Shown in pieces: positions 28,534 through 37,175 of a stretch of DNA of 64,000 nt. The DNA lies in contig NZ_QGLL01000006.1 in assembly GCF_003202695.1 (NCBI RefSeq), positions 434,001 to 498,000 on the forward strand, read 5' to 3'. The stretch is from Bifidobacterium asteroides (GTDB taxonomy: Bacteria > Actinomycetota > Actinomycetes > Actinomycetales > Bifidobacteriaceae). Within the stretch, counting starts at the first letter, position 1. Each line of letters starts with the position of its first letter. The position numbers and the translations under genes were made by a program. The notes below the pieces were generated by a model. That model saw nothing but the letters and a program-made list of their open reading frames with translations. It did no database searches and was not told where the DNA came from.

Positions 28534-29080
28534 GGGATCCGCCTTTCTGGTGGGCATCACGACCGAACCGCTCATAGATCTCCAGAGCATTGACGGCCCC
28601 GGCCGGCAGACCGGCATCCGCGATGGGTCCCTGACGCAAAGCGAGGAAGGTCAGCAGCAGCTGACGTTGCAGACCGAACATCTGCGCCTCCTGCTCCTTG
28701 CCGACGTGGTCATACCCCAGCAAGTGCAGAGTCCCATGGATAGCGAGCAGCAGCATCTCTTCCATGGTGGAATGGCCTGCCGCCAGGGCCTGTTGAGCCG
28801 CCACCCAGGGACAGATGACTATATCCCCTAGGATGCCCTCCTGCCGATGGTCCTCGTCGCCTGGGCGCAGCTCGTCCATGGGAAAGCTCATGACATCGGT
28901 TGGGCCCGCCAGGTTCATCCAGCGCTCGTGCAGCACCGCCATGGGCTCGGGATCGTTGAAGAGGATTGTCATGTCGGACTGGGTGCTCACACGCATCTGA
29001 TCCAGTACCCATACCCCCAGGTCGGAGAAGGTCTTGGCATCAATCAGCCACTGGGTCTCGTTGGTCACTTCTACGCTCAT
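28526..29080 (-). CDS. ybeY: Endoribonuclease YbeY (rRNA maturation factor)
   Basis: 184 residues. A zinc-dependent single-strand endoribonuclease for 16S rRNA 3' processing and ribosome quality control. The metal-binding motif [11 protein letters not shown] is intact (about residues 114-124), as is the preceding VMSFPMDE. The start overlaps the phoH stop by 4 bases. The C-terminal ~40 residues ([17 protein letters not shown]) extend past the usual end. Confidence 0.95.
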   Translation of the reverse strand: MSVEVTNETQWLIDAKTFSDLGVWVLDQMRVSTQSDMTILFNDPEPMAVLHERWMNLAGPTDVMSFPMDELRPGDEDHRQEGILGDIVICPWVAAQQALAAGHSTMEEMLLLAIHGTLHLLGYDHVGKEQEAQMFGLQRQLLLTFLALRQGPIADAGLPAGAVNALEIYERFGRDAHQKGGSHE

Positions 29081-30288
29081 GCCTGCCCCCGTCCCCGGCT
29101 GCGGGCCTGATCGGAGCGGTCGTAGGCCCGGACAATCTGCCCGACCAGCCTATTGCGTACCACGTCAGCCGCCTGTAGATGTACGAAGGCGATATCGTCG
29201 ATGCCATGGAGAATCTCTTCTATGGTGGCCAGACCCGATGCGGGGCCGCCCAGATCCACCTGGGTGACATCGCCGGTGATGACCATTTTGGTGTTGAAGC
29301 CCAAGCGGGTCAGGAACATCTTCATCTGCCTGCGAGTGGTGTTCTGGGCCTCATCCAGAATGACGAAGGCATCGTTCAGCGTGCGCCCGCGCATATAAGC
29401 AAGCGGGGCCACTTCGATAGTCTCATCGGCCAGTAGACGATGAAGACGCGTGGCCCCCAGCATATCGGCAAGGGCATCGTAGAGGGGTCGCAGGTAGGGA
29501 TCAACCTTCTCATTAAGCGTGCCAGGCAGGAATCCCAGGCTCTCCCCTGCCTCCACGGCCGGCCGGGTCAGAATTATGCGCCCGGTGCGCCCAGCCCGGA
29601 ATTCCTGAACGGCCTTGGCTACCGCAAGATAGGTCTTGCCGGTGCCGGCTGGACCGATGCCGAAAGTGATGGTATGCGTTTCGATGGCGGCCACGTAGGC
29701 TGACTGGCCAGCGGTCTTGGGCCTGATCGGACCCTTGGCGGCCTGGGTCAAGGGACGGCGACGAACTGCCGAGCTTGCTATCTTACGGGACTGGTCGGCA
29801 TCTTCAAGGGGGCTGCCCCCCTCCGGTTCTGCAATATCTGCCCTCCGATAATTGCGGTCTACGTGAGTATGGTCTGTCGTATTGCGGTCCTGGATTTTGC
29901 AGTCTGCAAAGGTTTGATCTGCGGTATTGCTGTCTGTAATTTTCTGCTCTTCTGCCGAATCGGCATCGGCGGACTCCACCGGATGTGAACCATTGTTAGC
30001 GTCTGCGGTCCCTAGACGGCGGTGGTCCAGTATTCGCCCCACCTGATCGGCATCCACAGGGACTTGGTCGGCGGTCTGCATGAGTTCTGACAGCAGGTCC
30101 CTGATCTGTGCCGCCTGGACATCGCCCTGCCGATCCTGGGCCCGCAGCATGATCCGGTTGCCCCGAACCAGAATGGACACGGCCGGAAAGGCACGCTCGA
30201 TCCTGTCGATGACTGCATCCTCCGGCCCCAGCACCTGAACCGGGTCGATCCCCTCCGGAATCTCCAAGGTTCGCGTAGTTACCGCCAC
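29077..30288 (-). CDS. phoH: PhoH-like ATPase with an unusual repeat-containing linker
   Basis: 403 residues, some 60 more than many PhoH-like proteins in this cluster. It has an N-terminal KH-like region (1-90), a polar linker (about 91-180), then the PhoH ATPase domain with Walker A GPAGTGKT (about 213-219) and [11 protein letters not shown]. The GTG start at 30288 has AGGAAGGG upstream. The linker includes two tandem copies of a 15-residue unit (116-145) coded by AT-richer codons than the flanks. PhoH-like proteins next to ybeY are thought to act in RNA metabolism. Coupled to ybeY by a 4-base overlap. Confidence 0.92.
   Translation of the reverse strand: MAVTTRTLEIPEGIDPVQVLGPEDAVIDRIERAFPAVSILVRGNRIMLRAQDRQGDVQAAQIRDLLSELMQTADQVPVDADQVGRILDHRRLGTADANNGSHPVESADADSAEEQKITDSNTADQTFADCKIQDRNTTDHTHVDRNYRRADIAEPEGGSPLEDADQSRKIASSAVRRRPLTQAAKGPIRPKTAGQSAYVAAIETHTITFGIGPAGTGKTYLAVAKAVQEFRAGRTGRIILTRPAVEAGESLGFLPGTLNEKVDPYLRPLYDALADMLGATRLHRLLADETIEVAPLAYMRGRTLNDAFVILDEAQNTTRRQMKMFLTRLGFNTKMVITGDVTQVDLGGPASGLATIEEILHGIDDIAFVHLQAADVVRNRLVGQIVRAYDRSDQARSRGRGQA
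29854..29943 (-). repeat. Tandem 45-bp repeat inside phoH
   Basis: Two adjacent 45-base copies encode [15 protein letters not shown] and [15 protein letters not shown]. Nine of 15 residues are identical, and shared codons such as AAA-AT, GCAATAC and CAGA show common descent. No third clear copy was seen, although the preceding [18 protein letters not shown] is similarly acidic. Confidence 0.75.
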
Positions 30289-30328
30289 GGATTCCCTTCC
30301 TGCACGATGACGATGGTGAATGCGGGCC

Positions 30329-30676
30329 TCACTCGGGAAGCACCTGTCCGGTCAGAACGTGGGCGTGGACGTGGAAGACCGACTGGCCGGCATCCTCTCC
30401 CGTATTGAAGATCAACCGGTAGGCTCCATGGAAGTCCTGGTCGGCGATTCGCTGCGCCACCTGGACTATGCGGGCCAGGGTATCGGGATCCGCCTTGGCC
30501 AGTTCGGCCACCGATCCGTAGTGGTGGCGCGGGACGATCAGGACGTGGACGGCTGCCTTGGGGTTGGCATCCTTGAAAGCGTAGACGGTCTCATCCTCAT
30601 AGACTTTTTCGCTGGGAACCTCTCCCGCCACGATTCTGCAGAAAATGCAGTCCTCCTGTCGATCGTCATCGCTCAT
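30329..30676 (-). CDS. HIT family hydrolase
   Basis: 115 residues from the ATG at 30676 ([12 protein letters not shown]), which has AAGGAG 5 bases upstream; a GTG 6 bases earlier sits on the ribosome site and is unlikely. The HIT motif HVHAHVLTG is near the C-terminus and [19 protein letters not shown] is the usual N-terminal block. Family members hydrolyse nucleoside phosphoramidates or AMP-lysine-like conjugates. It sits 40 bases upstream of phoH in the same direction. Confidence 0.92.
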   Translation of the reverse strand: MSDDDRQEDCIFCRIVAGEVPSEKVYEDETVYAFKDANPKAAVHVLIVPRHHYGSVAELAKADPDTLARIVQVAQRIADQDFHGAYRLIFNTGEDAGQSVFHVHAHVLTGQVLPE

Positions 30677-30747
30677 AGCCACTCCTTACCGTTTGCTGAC
30701 AATGCTGTTTTCCATTTTATGGTCGAGGACGTATATTGCGATCTACT

Positions 30748-31548
30748 TCATGCGCTGGGCTCAGGGGCTTCTGAATGCCAGCGGCCCATCATATCCGCCA
30801 GCAGAGTCAGGGCCACAGGTCCAGCCAGAGCCGCCCTGAGTATGTTGCCTCCCAGCCTCACCGGCAGGGCCCCCTGCCTCATCATGGCCTGGACCTCCTG
30901 ATTGGCAATCCCACCCTCGGGACCCACAACCACAGCAACTGACGAGCCATCTGGCAGCTCGCCAACACGTTTACGGACCGCATCCCACCCAAGGTCGGCA
31001 TCCTGGTGCAGAACCAGCACTAGGTTTCCCTGATTGGTTGCCATCCGGCACCAAGCGGCTAGACCATGGCTGTCTACCTTGCCCAGTAGTCGAGGACGGT
31101 AGGCCCTCCGGCTTTGCTCAGTGGCTGCGTCCAAGGTGGCCTGCCAGTGGCGGTCGTTGCGACCAGTCCGCCATTTGGCAATGGATCGATCAGCCTGCCA
31201 GGGCATGACCTGATCGACCCCGATCTGGGTGGCCATGTCGATGGCCTGCTCGTCCCTGCCGCCCTTGGCCAGGGCCTGAACAAGAACCAGTCCCTTCTCT
31301 GGAAGTGCCTGGCGGCCCACAGCGATGACCTCCACCAAACCGGTCGAAGCATCCCTGACCAAGGCACTGATCCGCAGTCCGTTTCCGTCTGAAAGATCCA
31401 GCTGATCCCCGTTCTGCAGCCTCATGGAGCCCAGAGCATGGCGACGAATATGCTCGGGCAGGGTCAGACGCCAGCCAGTGTGAAGCTCGTCGCTGGCCAG
31501 TGGGGAATCATCGTGGTCGGGATCCAGCAGAAAGAGGGGTGCAGTCAT
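30748..31548 (-). CDS. rsmE: 16S rRNA (uracil-1498-N3)-methyltransferase
   Basis: 266 residues. A SPOUT enzyme that methylates U1498 of 16S rRNA using SAM. The C-terminal trefoil-knot sequences VVGPEGGI and LGGNILRAAL are present, and the N-terminal PUA-like domain reads HIRRHALGSMRLQNGDQLDLSDG. The ATG at 31548 begins MTAPLFLLDP. First gene of the minus-strand rsmE-to-era run; the next gene (HIT) begins 71 bases on. Confidence 0.94.
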   Translation of the reverse strand: MTAPLFLLDPDHDDSPLASDELHTGWRLTLPEHIRRHALGSMRLQNGDQLDLSDGNGLRISALVRDASTGLVEVIAVGRQALPEKGLVLVQALAKGGRDEQAIDMATQIGVDQVMPWQADRSIAKWRTGRNDRHWQATLDAATEQSRRAYRPRLLGKVDSHGLAAWCRMATNQGNLVLVLHQDADLGWDAVRKRVGELPDGSSVAVVVGPEGGIANQEVQAMMRQGALPVRLGGNILRAALAGPVALTLLADMMGRWHSEAPEPSA

Positions 31549-31638
31549 GGTGACAGGCTACAGCCCGCTGCCGAAAAGCGTTCTCCCACGACGACACGCA
31601 CCCCCCAATCGCCCAGTGCGCGATGCCGCCTGAGATGC

Positions 31639-31644
31639 TATGAT
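31639..31644 (+). promoter_or_regulatory. Possible extended -10 of the tRNA-Leu promoter
   Basis: TATGAT preceded by TGC, 24 bases before the tRNA 5' end. No convincing -35 box was seen 17 bases upstream. Confidence 0.35.
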
Positions 31645-31668
31645 TGTCTGCGTTGCGATTACGCACCT

Positions 31669-31757
31669 GTCCGGGTGGCGGAATGGTAGACGCGCTAGCT
31701 TGAGGTGCTAGTGCCTATATATATACAGGCGTACGGGTTCAACTCCCGTTCCGGACA
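31669..31757 (+). tRNA. tRNA-Leu (anticodon GAG)
   Basis: Acceptor arms GTCCGGG (31669-31675) and TCCGGAC (31750-31756) with discriminator A. The anticodon stem CTAGC/GCTAG encloses the loop TTGAGGT, anticodon GAG, reading CUC and CUU. The T arm (CGGG-TTCAACT-CCCG) is standard. The class-II variable arm is long and has an AT-only loop (ATATATATA) closed by GCCT/AGGC. The 3' CCA is not encoded (ACTT follows). Confidence 0.95.
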
Positions 31758-31803
31758 CTTAGCTTCTCATCAATGGGGCCACCTCGATTCTCATGTTTCG
31801 TAT

Positions 31804-31938
31804 TTATTGAAAATTAGCGTTGAATATTTCATCCACAGATTCATGTATGGCTCGTGCCGTTGCTTTTTTGATTAATGCAACTGATGAGTACAGCTCATTT
31901 TGACTTATTATCAGTGTTCTTGAGTGAAAATCACACAT
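31804..31938 (-). pseudogene. Short AT-rich protein remnant beside tRNA-Leu (tentative)
   Basis: A 44-codon frame from an ATG at 31938 to TAA, reading MCDFHSRTLIISQN then a helix-like ALIKKATARAIHESVDEIF. Its codons (ATA, AGA, AAA, TCA, AAT) are unlike those of neighbouring genes, and base composition falls sharply here. It looks like the tail of a gene of other origin, next to a tRNA, a usual site of integration. The frame is open further upstream only as a shadow of the methyltransferase gene. No family is recognised; it could be chance. The rest of the 266-base gap up to 32024 shows nothing else. Confidence 0.3.
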
Positions 31939-32023
31939 GCCCGGTTTTCGGTTGCGCCGCCTATGCTGTTGACAGAACACGGGTCCCTCAAAGGCCCAAG
32001 AACCAGAAGAAGGAGCTACAGGC

Positions 32024-32890
32024 GTGCTCAGAGTGAGAATCGACTCCATCGAGGACGACAGAATCGAGGCCTTCACCAGGCTGACAGAGCCACAGCTGCG
32101 CAATCGTCTGGAACCCGCCAAGGGCCTGTTCATCGCCGAATCCCCCAAGGTTATCGCCCGTGCTCTGGATGCTGGGGTAGAACCTATCTCTTTCCTGGTG
32201 GAGGAACCATGGCTGGAGGGAATGCGTTCCATGTTCGATCAGGTGGACGCAACCTTCGGACCTAACGTCCCCGTCTATGTGGCCAGCCCTGCACAGCTCA
32301 AAACGATCACTGGCTACCGGCTCCATCGAGGCGCGCTGGCCGCCATGAGACGCTGGCCTCTGCCCACTGTTGAGCAGATTTGCCGATCAGCAAAGCGAGT
32401 AGCCGTCATGGAGAATATTGTTGATCACACCAACATCGGTGCCCTGATGCGTTCAGCTGCCGCCCTGCAGGTGGATGCCGTCCTAGTCACGCCATCCTGC
32501 TCTGATCCTCTGTACCGCAGAGCTGCAAGAGTCTCCATGGGCACGGTCTTTCAGGTTCCATGGACCAGGATCGGCGGCGATGATATCCACGCCTGGCCCG
32601 ACCAGGGCATGCGCCAACTGCAGGATCTGGGCTTCACGACGGCGGCTATGGCCCTGAACCGGGATGCCATCAGCCTGGATGAGCTGGCGGAGCGTCTAGG
32701 TCCCGGACCCAACCGGATCGATCGTCTGGCTCTGATATTCGGTACGGAAGGTGATGGACTGAGTCACAGGACCATCGCCAGTGCGAACCTCACTGTACGC
32801 ATTCCCATGAGCCACGACGTGGACAGCCTGAACGTGGCTGCGTCAAGCGCCGTAGCCTTCTATGCGACCAGACCCAAGCGCGCTGGCTGA
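32024..32890 (+). CDS. TrmH/SpoU family RNA 2'-O-methyltransferase
   Basis: 288 residues. The N-terminal substrate-binding region includes AKGLFIAESPKVIARAL; the SPOUT domain shows ENIVDHTNIGALMRSA, LALIFGTEGDGLS and IPMSHDVDSLNVAASSAVAFY, the three SpoU motifs, all intact. It methylates a ribose in tRNA or rRNA; the target is not deducible. The GTG at 32024 with AGGAG 8 bases upstream is taken as start. It stands alone on the plus strand after the tRNA-Leu. Confidence 0.9.
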   Translation: MLRVRIDSIEDDRIEAFTRLTEPQLRNRLEPAKGLFIAESPKVIARALDAGVEPISFLVEEPWLEGMRSMFDQVDATFGPNVPVYVASPAQLKTITGYRLHRGALAAMRRWPLPTVEQICRSAKRVAVMENIVDHTNIGALMRSAAALQVDAVLVTPSCSDPLYRRAARVSMGTVFQVPWTRIGGDDIHAWPDQGMRQLQDLGFTTAAMALNRDAISLDELAERLGPGPNRIDRLALIFGTEGDGLSHRTIASANLTVRIPMSHDVDSLNVAASSAVAFYATRPKRAG

Positions 32891-33094
32891 ACCTTGCCAG
32901 AGCTGGTCCAGCCAGTTATTTGAACAAGCCAGTCAACCGATCAAGCCAGGAACTGAGTCCTCTGCTCAGCAGCAGAGTCCTGCGGCCCTCCGTCGCTTCA
33001 TTCCATGGCCGAGTACTTAATATCGGGCAACCAATTAACATCAGGCAATCTTCAGCATCAGGAAACCACGGAAAGTCGGACGACACCGAGGCAA

Positions 33095-34411
33095 TCAGCT
33101 CTCTTGGGAGACGGCCTGCGGATCCTCATGAATGTAGTCGTCCGGGTCGATGGTCCCCCGCCAGCGGCCGATGGCCTTGAGACCGTGGTACATGACCAGC
33201 GTAGCCACAGAGCCAATGGCGATACCGTTGAAGCTGACCCCGGCCACCGCGAAGGTGAAGTCAGCGATGCCCACGATCATGACGACGGCGCCCACGGTCA
33301 TGTTGACGGACTTGCCGAAATCCACCTTGTTCTCCACCCAGATGCGGATGCCCAGCATGCCGATCATGCCATAGAGCATGGTGGTGACCCCGCCCAGAAC
33401 GCCAGTGGGAATGGTATTGATGATGGCCCCGAACTTGGGGCAGAGGGAGAGCAGGAAGGCGAAGATTGCAGCACACCAATAGGCGGCTGTGGAGTAGACC
33501 TTGGTGGCGGCCATAACGCCTATGTTCTCAGCATAGGTGGTAGTGCCCGAGCCTCCGCCCAAACCGGCCAGAGTGGTACCCAGCCCGTCGGCCATCAGGG
33601 CTGTGCCGATCTGATCGTCATAATCGCGGCCGGTCATCAGAGCCACCGACTTGACATGTCCGATGTTCTCCGCCACCAGGACCAGCACCACGGGGATGAA
33701 CATGGCCAGGACGGAGGGGTCGGCCTGAGGAGTCTGGAAGTGAGGCAGACCGAACCAGGCGGCCTTTTCCACAGCCGCGAAGTCGACCTGACCCTGTGTG
33801 ACCGCGAAGCAATACCCGACAATGACGCCCAAGAGAATGTTGAGTCGGCCAATCAGTCCCTTGAAGAGGACTGCTATCAGCATGACGGCCACCAGGGTTA
33901 CCAAGGCGGTCAGCGGAGCGGATTTGAAATTCTTCCAGGCCGAAGGGGCCAAATTGAAGCCGATGATGGCCACGATGGCGCCATTGACCACAGGGGGCAT
34001 GATCATATCGATCCAGCGCGAACCGGCGAAGTGGACGATCAGGCCGATCAGGAAGAGCAGAGCGCCGGTGACCATGATCCCGAAGGAGGCCACAGCCAGA
34101 CCCTTGTGAGCGGTGGTCACCGCCAGGACCGGCGCTATAAAACCAAAGGAGCTGCCCAGGTAGGAGGGCAGGCGATTGCGGTTGATCAGCAGGAAGAGGG
34201 CCGTAGACATGGCCGTGAAGAAGAGGGTTGTAGAGGGGTCGAATCCGGTCAGAATAGGAACCAGGAAGGTGGAGCCGAACATGGCGATGACATGCTGGGC
34301 GCCGATGCCAGCCGTACGTGGCCATGTGAGTCGCTCATCGGGTTCCACCACTTCGCCCGGAGCCAATGTCTTCCCGTCTCCATGCAGTTTCCAGCCCATG
34401 GACAATGCCAT
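33095..34411 (-). CDS. Uracil/xanthine permease family transporter (NCS2)
   Basis: 438 residues from the ATG at 34411 (MALSMGWKLHG). No start has a good ribosome site; a GTG at 34447 in the same frame would add 12 residues. Fourteen-TM NCS2 fold; the substrate motifs VAENIGHVKSVA and TTTYAENIGVMAATKV match UraA-like uracil:proton symporters more than the xanthine branch, with Glu in both. The cytosolic tail is short. It follows the suf operon after 65-100 bases; no pyrimidine genes are adjacent (pyrG lies 6 kb away). About 200 bases downstream of it (32891-33094) hold no gene, only a CTCTGCT/AGCAGAG hairpin near 32960. Confidence 0.9.
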   Translation of the reverse strand: MALSMGWKLHGDGKTLAPGEVVEPDERLTWPRTAGIGAQHVIAMFGSTFLVPILTGFDPSTTLFFTAMSTALFLLINRNRLPSYLGSSFGFIAPVLAVTTAHKGLAVASFGIMVTGALLFLIGLIVHFAGSRWIDMIMPPVVNGAIVAIIGFNLAPSAWKNFKSAPLTALVTLVAVMLIAVLFKGLIGRLNILLGVIVGYCFAVTQGQVDFAAVEKAAWFGLPHFQTPQADPSVLAMFIPVVLVLVAENIGHVKSVALMTGRDYDDQIGTALMADGLGTTLAGLGGGSGTTTYAENIGVMAATKVYSTAAYWCAAIFAFLLSLCPKFGAIINTIPTGVLGGVTTMLYGMIGMLGIRIWVENKVDFGKSVNMTVGAVVMIVGIADFTFAVAGVSFNGIAIGSVATLVMYHGLKAIGRWRGTIDPDDYIHEDPQAVSQES

Positions 34412-34512
34412 TTCACTGTGCTTTCTCTCATGCGCCGTGCCGGTCACGGCGGACCGGAAACATCAGTATATTCGCATGGGAGGACCCGAGTCGGCCTGCC
34501 GGACGGGTATCC

Positions 34513-35235
34513 TCACTGATACGTGGGCATGTTCTCGAAGTTGAAGCCGATGGCGGCCAACTGCTCACGACCTTCTGGGGTGATCATGTCAAGGGTCCAG
34601 CGCGGCGACCAGGTCCAATCGATGCGAAACTCTTCCACCAGGCCCGCAAGGACGCTGGCGCACTGATCCTCGATCAGGTCAGTCAGGGGGCAGGCCGGCG
34701 TGGTCAGGGTCATGGTGATGATGGCCCTTCCCAGTTCGTCGATTTCTATGCCGTAGACCAGCCCCAGGTCAACTACGTCAATGCCTAGCTCAGGGTCGAT
34801 GACCTGGTGCAGAGCCTCCTTGACATCTTCAGCAGTGGCCCGGCCGATGTCGTCAACAGCCTTCAAAGGAATGGCTTCCTCAGCAGCGGCCTCAGTATCA
34901 GCGGCATTCTGGTTCGTAGTCTTGGCACTGTTGCCGGCCGGCGCACTGGTCGAGGATTGGTCGCTTAAGACCCGGTCCGCTGACGCGCCATCAGGGGAAG
35001 CTCCTGATGTAACTGCTTCTGCACTCTGATCATCAGACTGTGTCAAATTGGACTCCTTGTCCGCCTGACTATCGACCTGGCGCATGGAACTACCTTCTGC
35101 CGACTTCAAAACCGTTTCAGCACCCAAAGGATTGCTGGCCAGCGCCTGTGCCGTACCCGGATCGCTGATGGCTCTGCCCACCGAGGCCAGGATGGAGTCC
35201 TGGGGTTCGGGCACCAGATTCATATTGCCGTTCAT
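34513..35235 (-). CDS. sufT: SufT-like DUF59 protein with long low-complexity N-terminus
   Basis: 240 residues from the ATG at 35235, overlapping the sufU stop by 4 bases (ATGA) with GGAGGAG upstream. Residues 1-130 are rich in Ser, Ala, Asp, Gln (QADKESNLTQSDDQSAEAV) and lack a recognisable fold. The C-terminal ~105 residues are a DUF59/MIP18 domain: DPELGIDVVDLGLVYGIEI and LTTPACPLTDLIEDQ, with the conserved Cys. SufT proteins help Fe-S maturation under high demand. It is the last gene of the suf operon. Confidence 0.88.
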   Translation of the reverse strand: MNGNMNLVPEPQDSILASVGRAISDPGTAQALASNPLGAETVLKSAEGSSMRQVDSQADKESNLTQSDDQSAEAVTSGASPDGASADRVLSDQSSTSAPAGNSAKTTNQNAADTEAAAEEAIPLKAVDDIGRATAEDVKEALHQVIDPELGIDVVDLGLVYGIEIDELGRAIITMTLTTPACPLTDLIEDQCASVLAGLVEEFRIDWTWSPRWTLDMITPEGREQLAAIGFNFENMPTYQ

Positions 35236-35819
35236 GCCTGCTCCTCCTTCGCACCTTCGTCGCCCTCTTGCCCAGCCGACAGGGCTTGGGCCACGGAGGC
35301 CTTCATACCCTCCCAACCCAGCAGAGCGCACTTGATTCGCATGGGATACTTGGACACGCCTTGGAAGACCATGGCATCGCCAAGGGCATCCTGAGTCTGC
35401 TCGTCCTCAAGTCCAGCTCCGCGTGATTCCATGAGCTTGCGGAAATCGGCAGCCAGGTCCATGGCATGATCGACGGCCTGCCCCTGGACCAGATCCACCA
35501 TGATGGACAGGCTGGCCTGGCTGATGGAACAGCCCGAACCCTGCCAGACGATTCGCTGGATGAGGTCGGGACCGCCCTGCTCGCCAGGCGCTACCTCCAC
35601 ATGGATGGTGGCCTGATCCCCGCAGGTGGGGTTGAACTGATGGGACTCGGCAGCCAGACAGGCCTCGTGCTCCACCCGGATGGTCACGCCGTCGCCATCC
35701 GGGTCTTCCCCCGCATCAGACTGATCCCCTACACGCCCGTGAGGATTTCGTGCTGCGTCCAGGATTACCTCCTGGTACATCTGCTCCAGTTCCTCGTCGT
35801 CCATACCGAAATCCGCCAT
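35232..35819 (-). CDS. sufU: Fe-S assembly sulfur-transfer/scaffold protein SufU
   Basis: 195 residues. SufU accepts persulfide from SufS with a zinc-bound Cys and passes it to SufBCD. The three conserved cysteines are present: NPTCGD (Cys66), GSGCSIS and RIKCALLGW. An acidic insertion of about 25 residues (VGDQSDAGEDPDGDGVTI) between the N-terminal helix and NPTCGD moves the first Cys from its usual position near 41, and the acidic tail (GQEGDEGAKEEQA) is extra. It begins 60 bases after sufS in a single operon. Confidence 0.93.
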   Translation of the reverse strand: MADFGMDDEELEQMYQEVILDAARNPHGRVGDQSDAGEDPDGDGVTIRVEHEACLAAESHQFNPTCGDQATIHVEVAPGEQGGPDLIQRIVWQGSGCSISQASLSIMVDLVQGQAVDHAMDLAADFRKLMESRGAGLEDEQTQDALGDAMVFQGVSKYPMRIKCALLGWEGMKASVAQALSAGQEGDEGAKEEQA

Positions 35820-35879
35820 GTCCTTAAACTTACCAGTACGTCTTGGTCAAAACCGTCTATGCGCTGCCGGTGAAGGCCT

Positions 35880-37154
35880 TCAGGCCACTCGGAAGAAGCT
35901 GCGGACACCGGAGACGGCATCCAGCAGGGCATCCGTATCGGCAACAGTATTGTAAACGCCCGTTGAGGCCCGGTTGGATGCCATCAGGCCAAAGTGGCGG
36001 TGCACCGGCTGAGCACAGTGATGTCCCACGCGGATAGCAATACCGCGTGAATCCACATACTGGCCTACGTCGTGAGGATGGACTCCCTGAACGTCGAAAG
36101 CAACCGTACCGATCCGGCCCTCTGGCGTGGTCGGCCCTAGAATTCGCACACCCTCCAAATCACCCAGTCGCAACAGACCAGCGGTGATGGTCCTCTCGTG
36201 TTCAGCCACGTTATCCATGCCCAAATCCATCAGCCAATCGGCGGCTACTCCGGCGCCGATCATCTGTGCCACCGGCTGTGTTCCAGCCTCGAACCGGGCC
36301 GGAGGATCCATGTAGCTGGCTGGACGGTCCAGATAGGCCAGCTCCACCATGGATCCGCCAAATGATGCCGGAGGCAGGGCTTCCAGGAGTTCACGACGGC
36401 CGTAGAGGAAGCCTACGCCGGTGGGGCCATACATCTTGTGAGCGCTCCAAGCAGCGAAGTCCACATCCATGGCATGCAGATCCACAGGCAGATGAGGCAC
36501 CGACTGGCAAACGTCCAGCACTACCAGGGCGCCCACCTGGTGGGCACGGCGGACGATGGGCTTGATGTCGGTGATGGCGCCGGTCACATTGCTGACGTGG
36601 GTGACGGCGACCACCTTGGTCCGCTCGGTAATGACCTGGTCGGCAGTATCGGCCAGGACGCGGCCCTCCGAATCCAGATCGAAGTACTTGAGGACTGCTC
36701 CGGTCCGGTAGCACAGCTCCTGGAAGGGCAGGAGGACCGAGTGGTGCTCAGCCTTGGTGACCACGACCTCATCCCCCGGCTTCAGAGCGAAACGACGTGC
36801 CGCCTTGCCTCCGCGACCTAGGCTGGCGTTGCTGAAGGCGGTGGCCAGCAGGTTCAGAGCGGCCGTGGCACCGGCGGTGACCACAATCTCCTCGCCGCCC
36901 TCCTGGCCCTCTGCCCCGACCAAGGCGGCAACGCGGGAGCGAGCATGCTCAAAGGCCATGGTGCTGCGGGCGGCCAGCTCATGGGCGCCCCGGTGTACCC
37001 CGGCGTTGTCCCTCAAGTAGAAATCCCGAACGGCATCGATGACCGCCAGAGGCTTCTGAGCTGTTGCGGCCGAATCCAGATAGACCAAGGGGTGACCATG
37101 CACCTGCTGGTCCAGAATCGGAAACTGCTGACGAATACTGTCATCGATGACCAT
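35880..37154 (-). CDS. sufS: Cysteine desulfurase SufS
   Basis: 424 residues, class-II PLP desulfurase that releases sulfur from cysteine. The PLP lysine lies in AWSAHKMYGPTGVG; AEHHSVLLPFQ is the His motif; the active-site Cys is in RVGHHCAQPVH. The ATG at 37154 begins VIDDSIRQQFPIL. It follows sufC after 21 bases. Confidence 0.96.
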   Translation of the reverse strand: MVIDDSIRQQFPILDQQVHGHPLVYLDSAATAQKPLAVIDAVRDFYLRDNAGVHRGAHELAARSTMAFEHARSRVAALVGAEGQEGGEEIVVTAGATAALNLLATAFSNASLGRGGKAARRFALKPGDEVVVTKAEHHSVLLPFQELCYRTGAVLKYFDLDSEGRVLADTADQVITERTKVVAVTHVSNVTGAITDIKPIVRRAHQVGALVVLDVCQSVPHLPVDLHAMDVDFAAWSAHKMYGPTGVGFLYGRRELLEALPPASFGGSMVELAYLDRPASYMDPPARFEAGTQPVAQMIGAGVAADWLMDLGMDNVAEHERTITAGLLRLGDLEGVRILGPTTPEGRIGTVAFDVQGVHPHDVGQYVDSRGIAIRVGHHCAQPVHRHFGLMASNRASTGVYNTVADTDALLDAVSGVRSFFRVA

Positions 37155-37175
37155 TGCGGACCTCTTCTCTTATCC

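Noticed and set aside
31804-32232. Long minus-strand frame reading through the TrmH-type gene into the relic
   Set aside because: The upstream 300 bases are the complement of a real methyltransferase gene; only the last 44 codons were kept as a tentative remnant.
32940-32980. CTCTGCT/AGCAGAG hairpin after the TrmH-type gene as terminator
   Set aside because: The stem is plausible but there is no T-run and the loop placement is uneven; mentioned only as part of the gap description.
33005-34519. Plus-strand frame of about 500 codons over the permease gene
   Set aside because: Acidic and His/Gln-rich with no fold; complement of a clear 14-TM permease.
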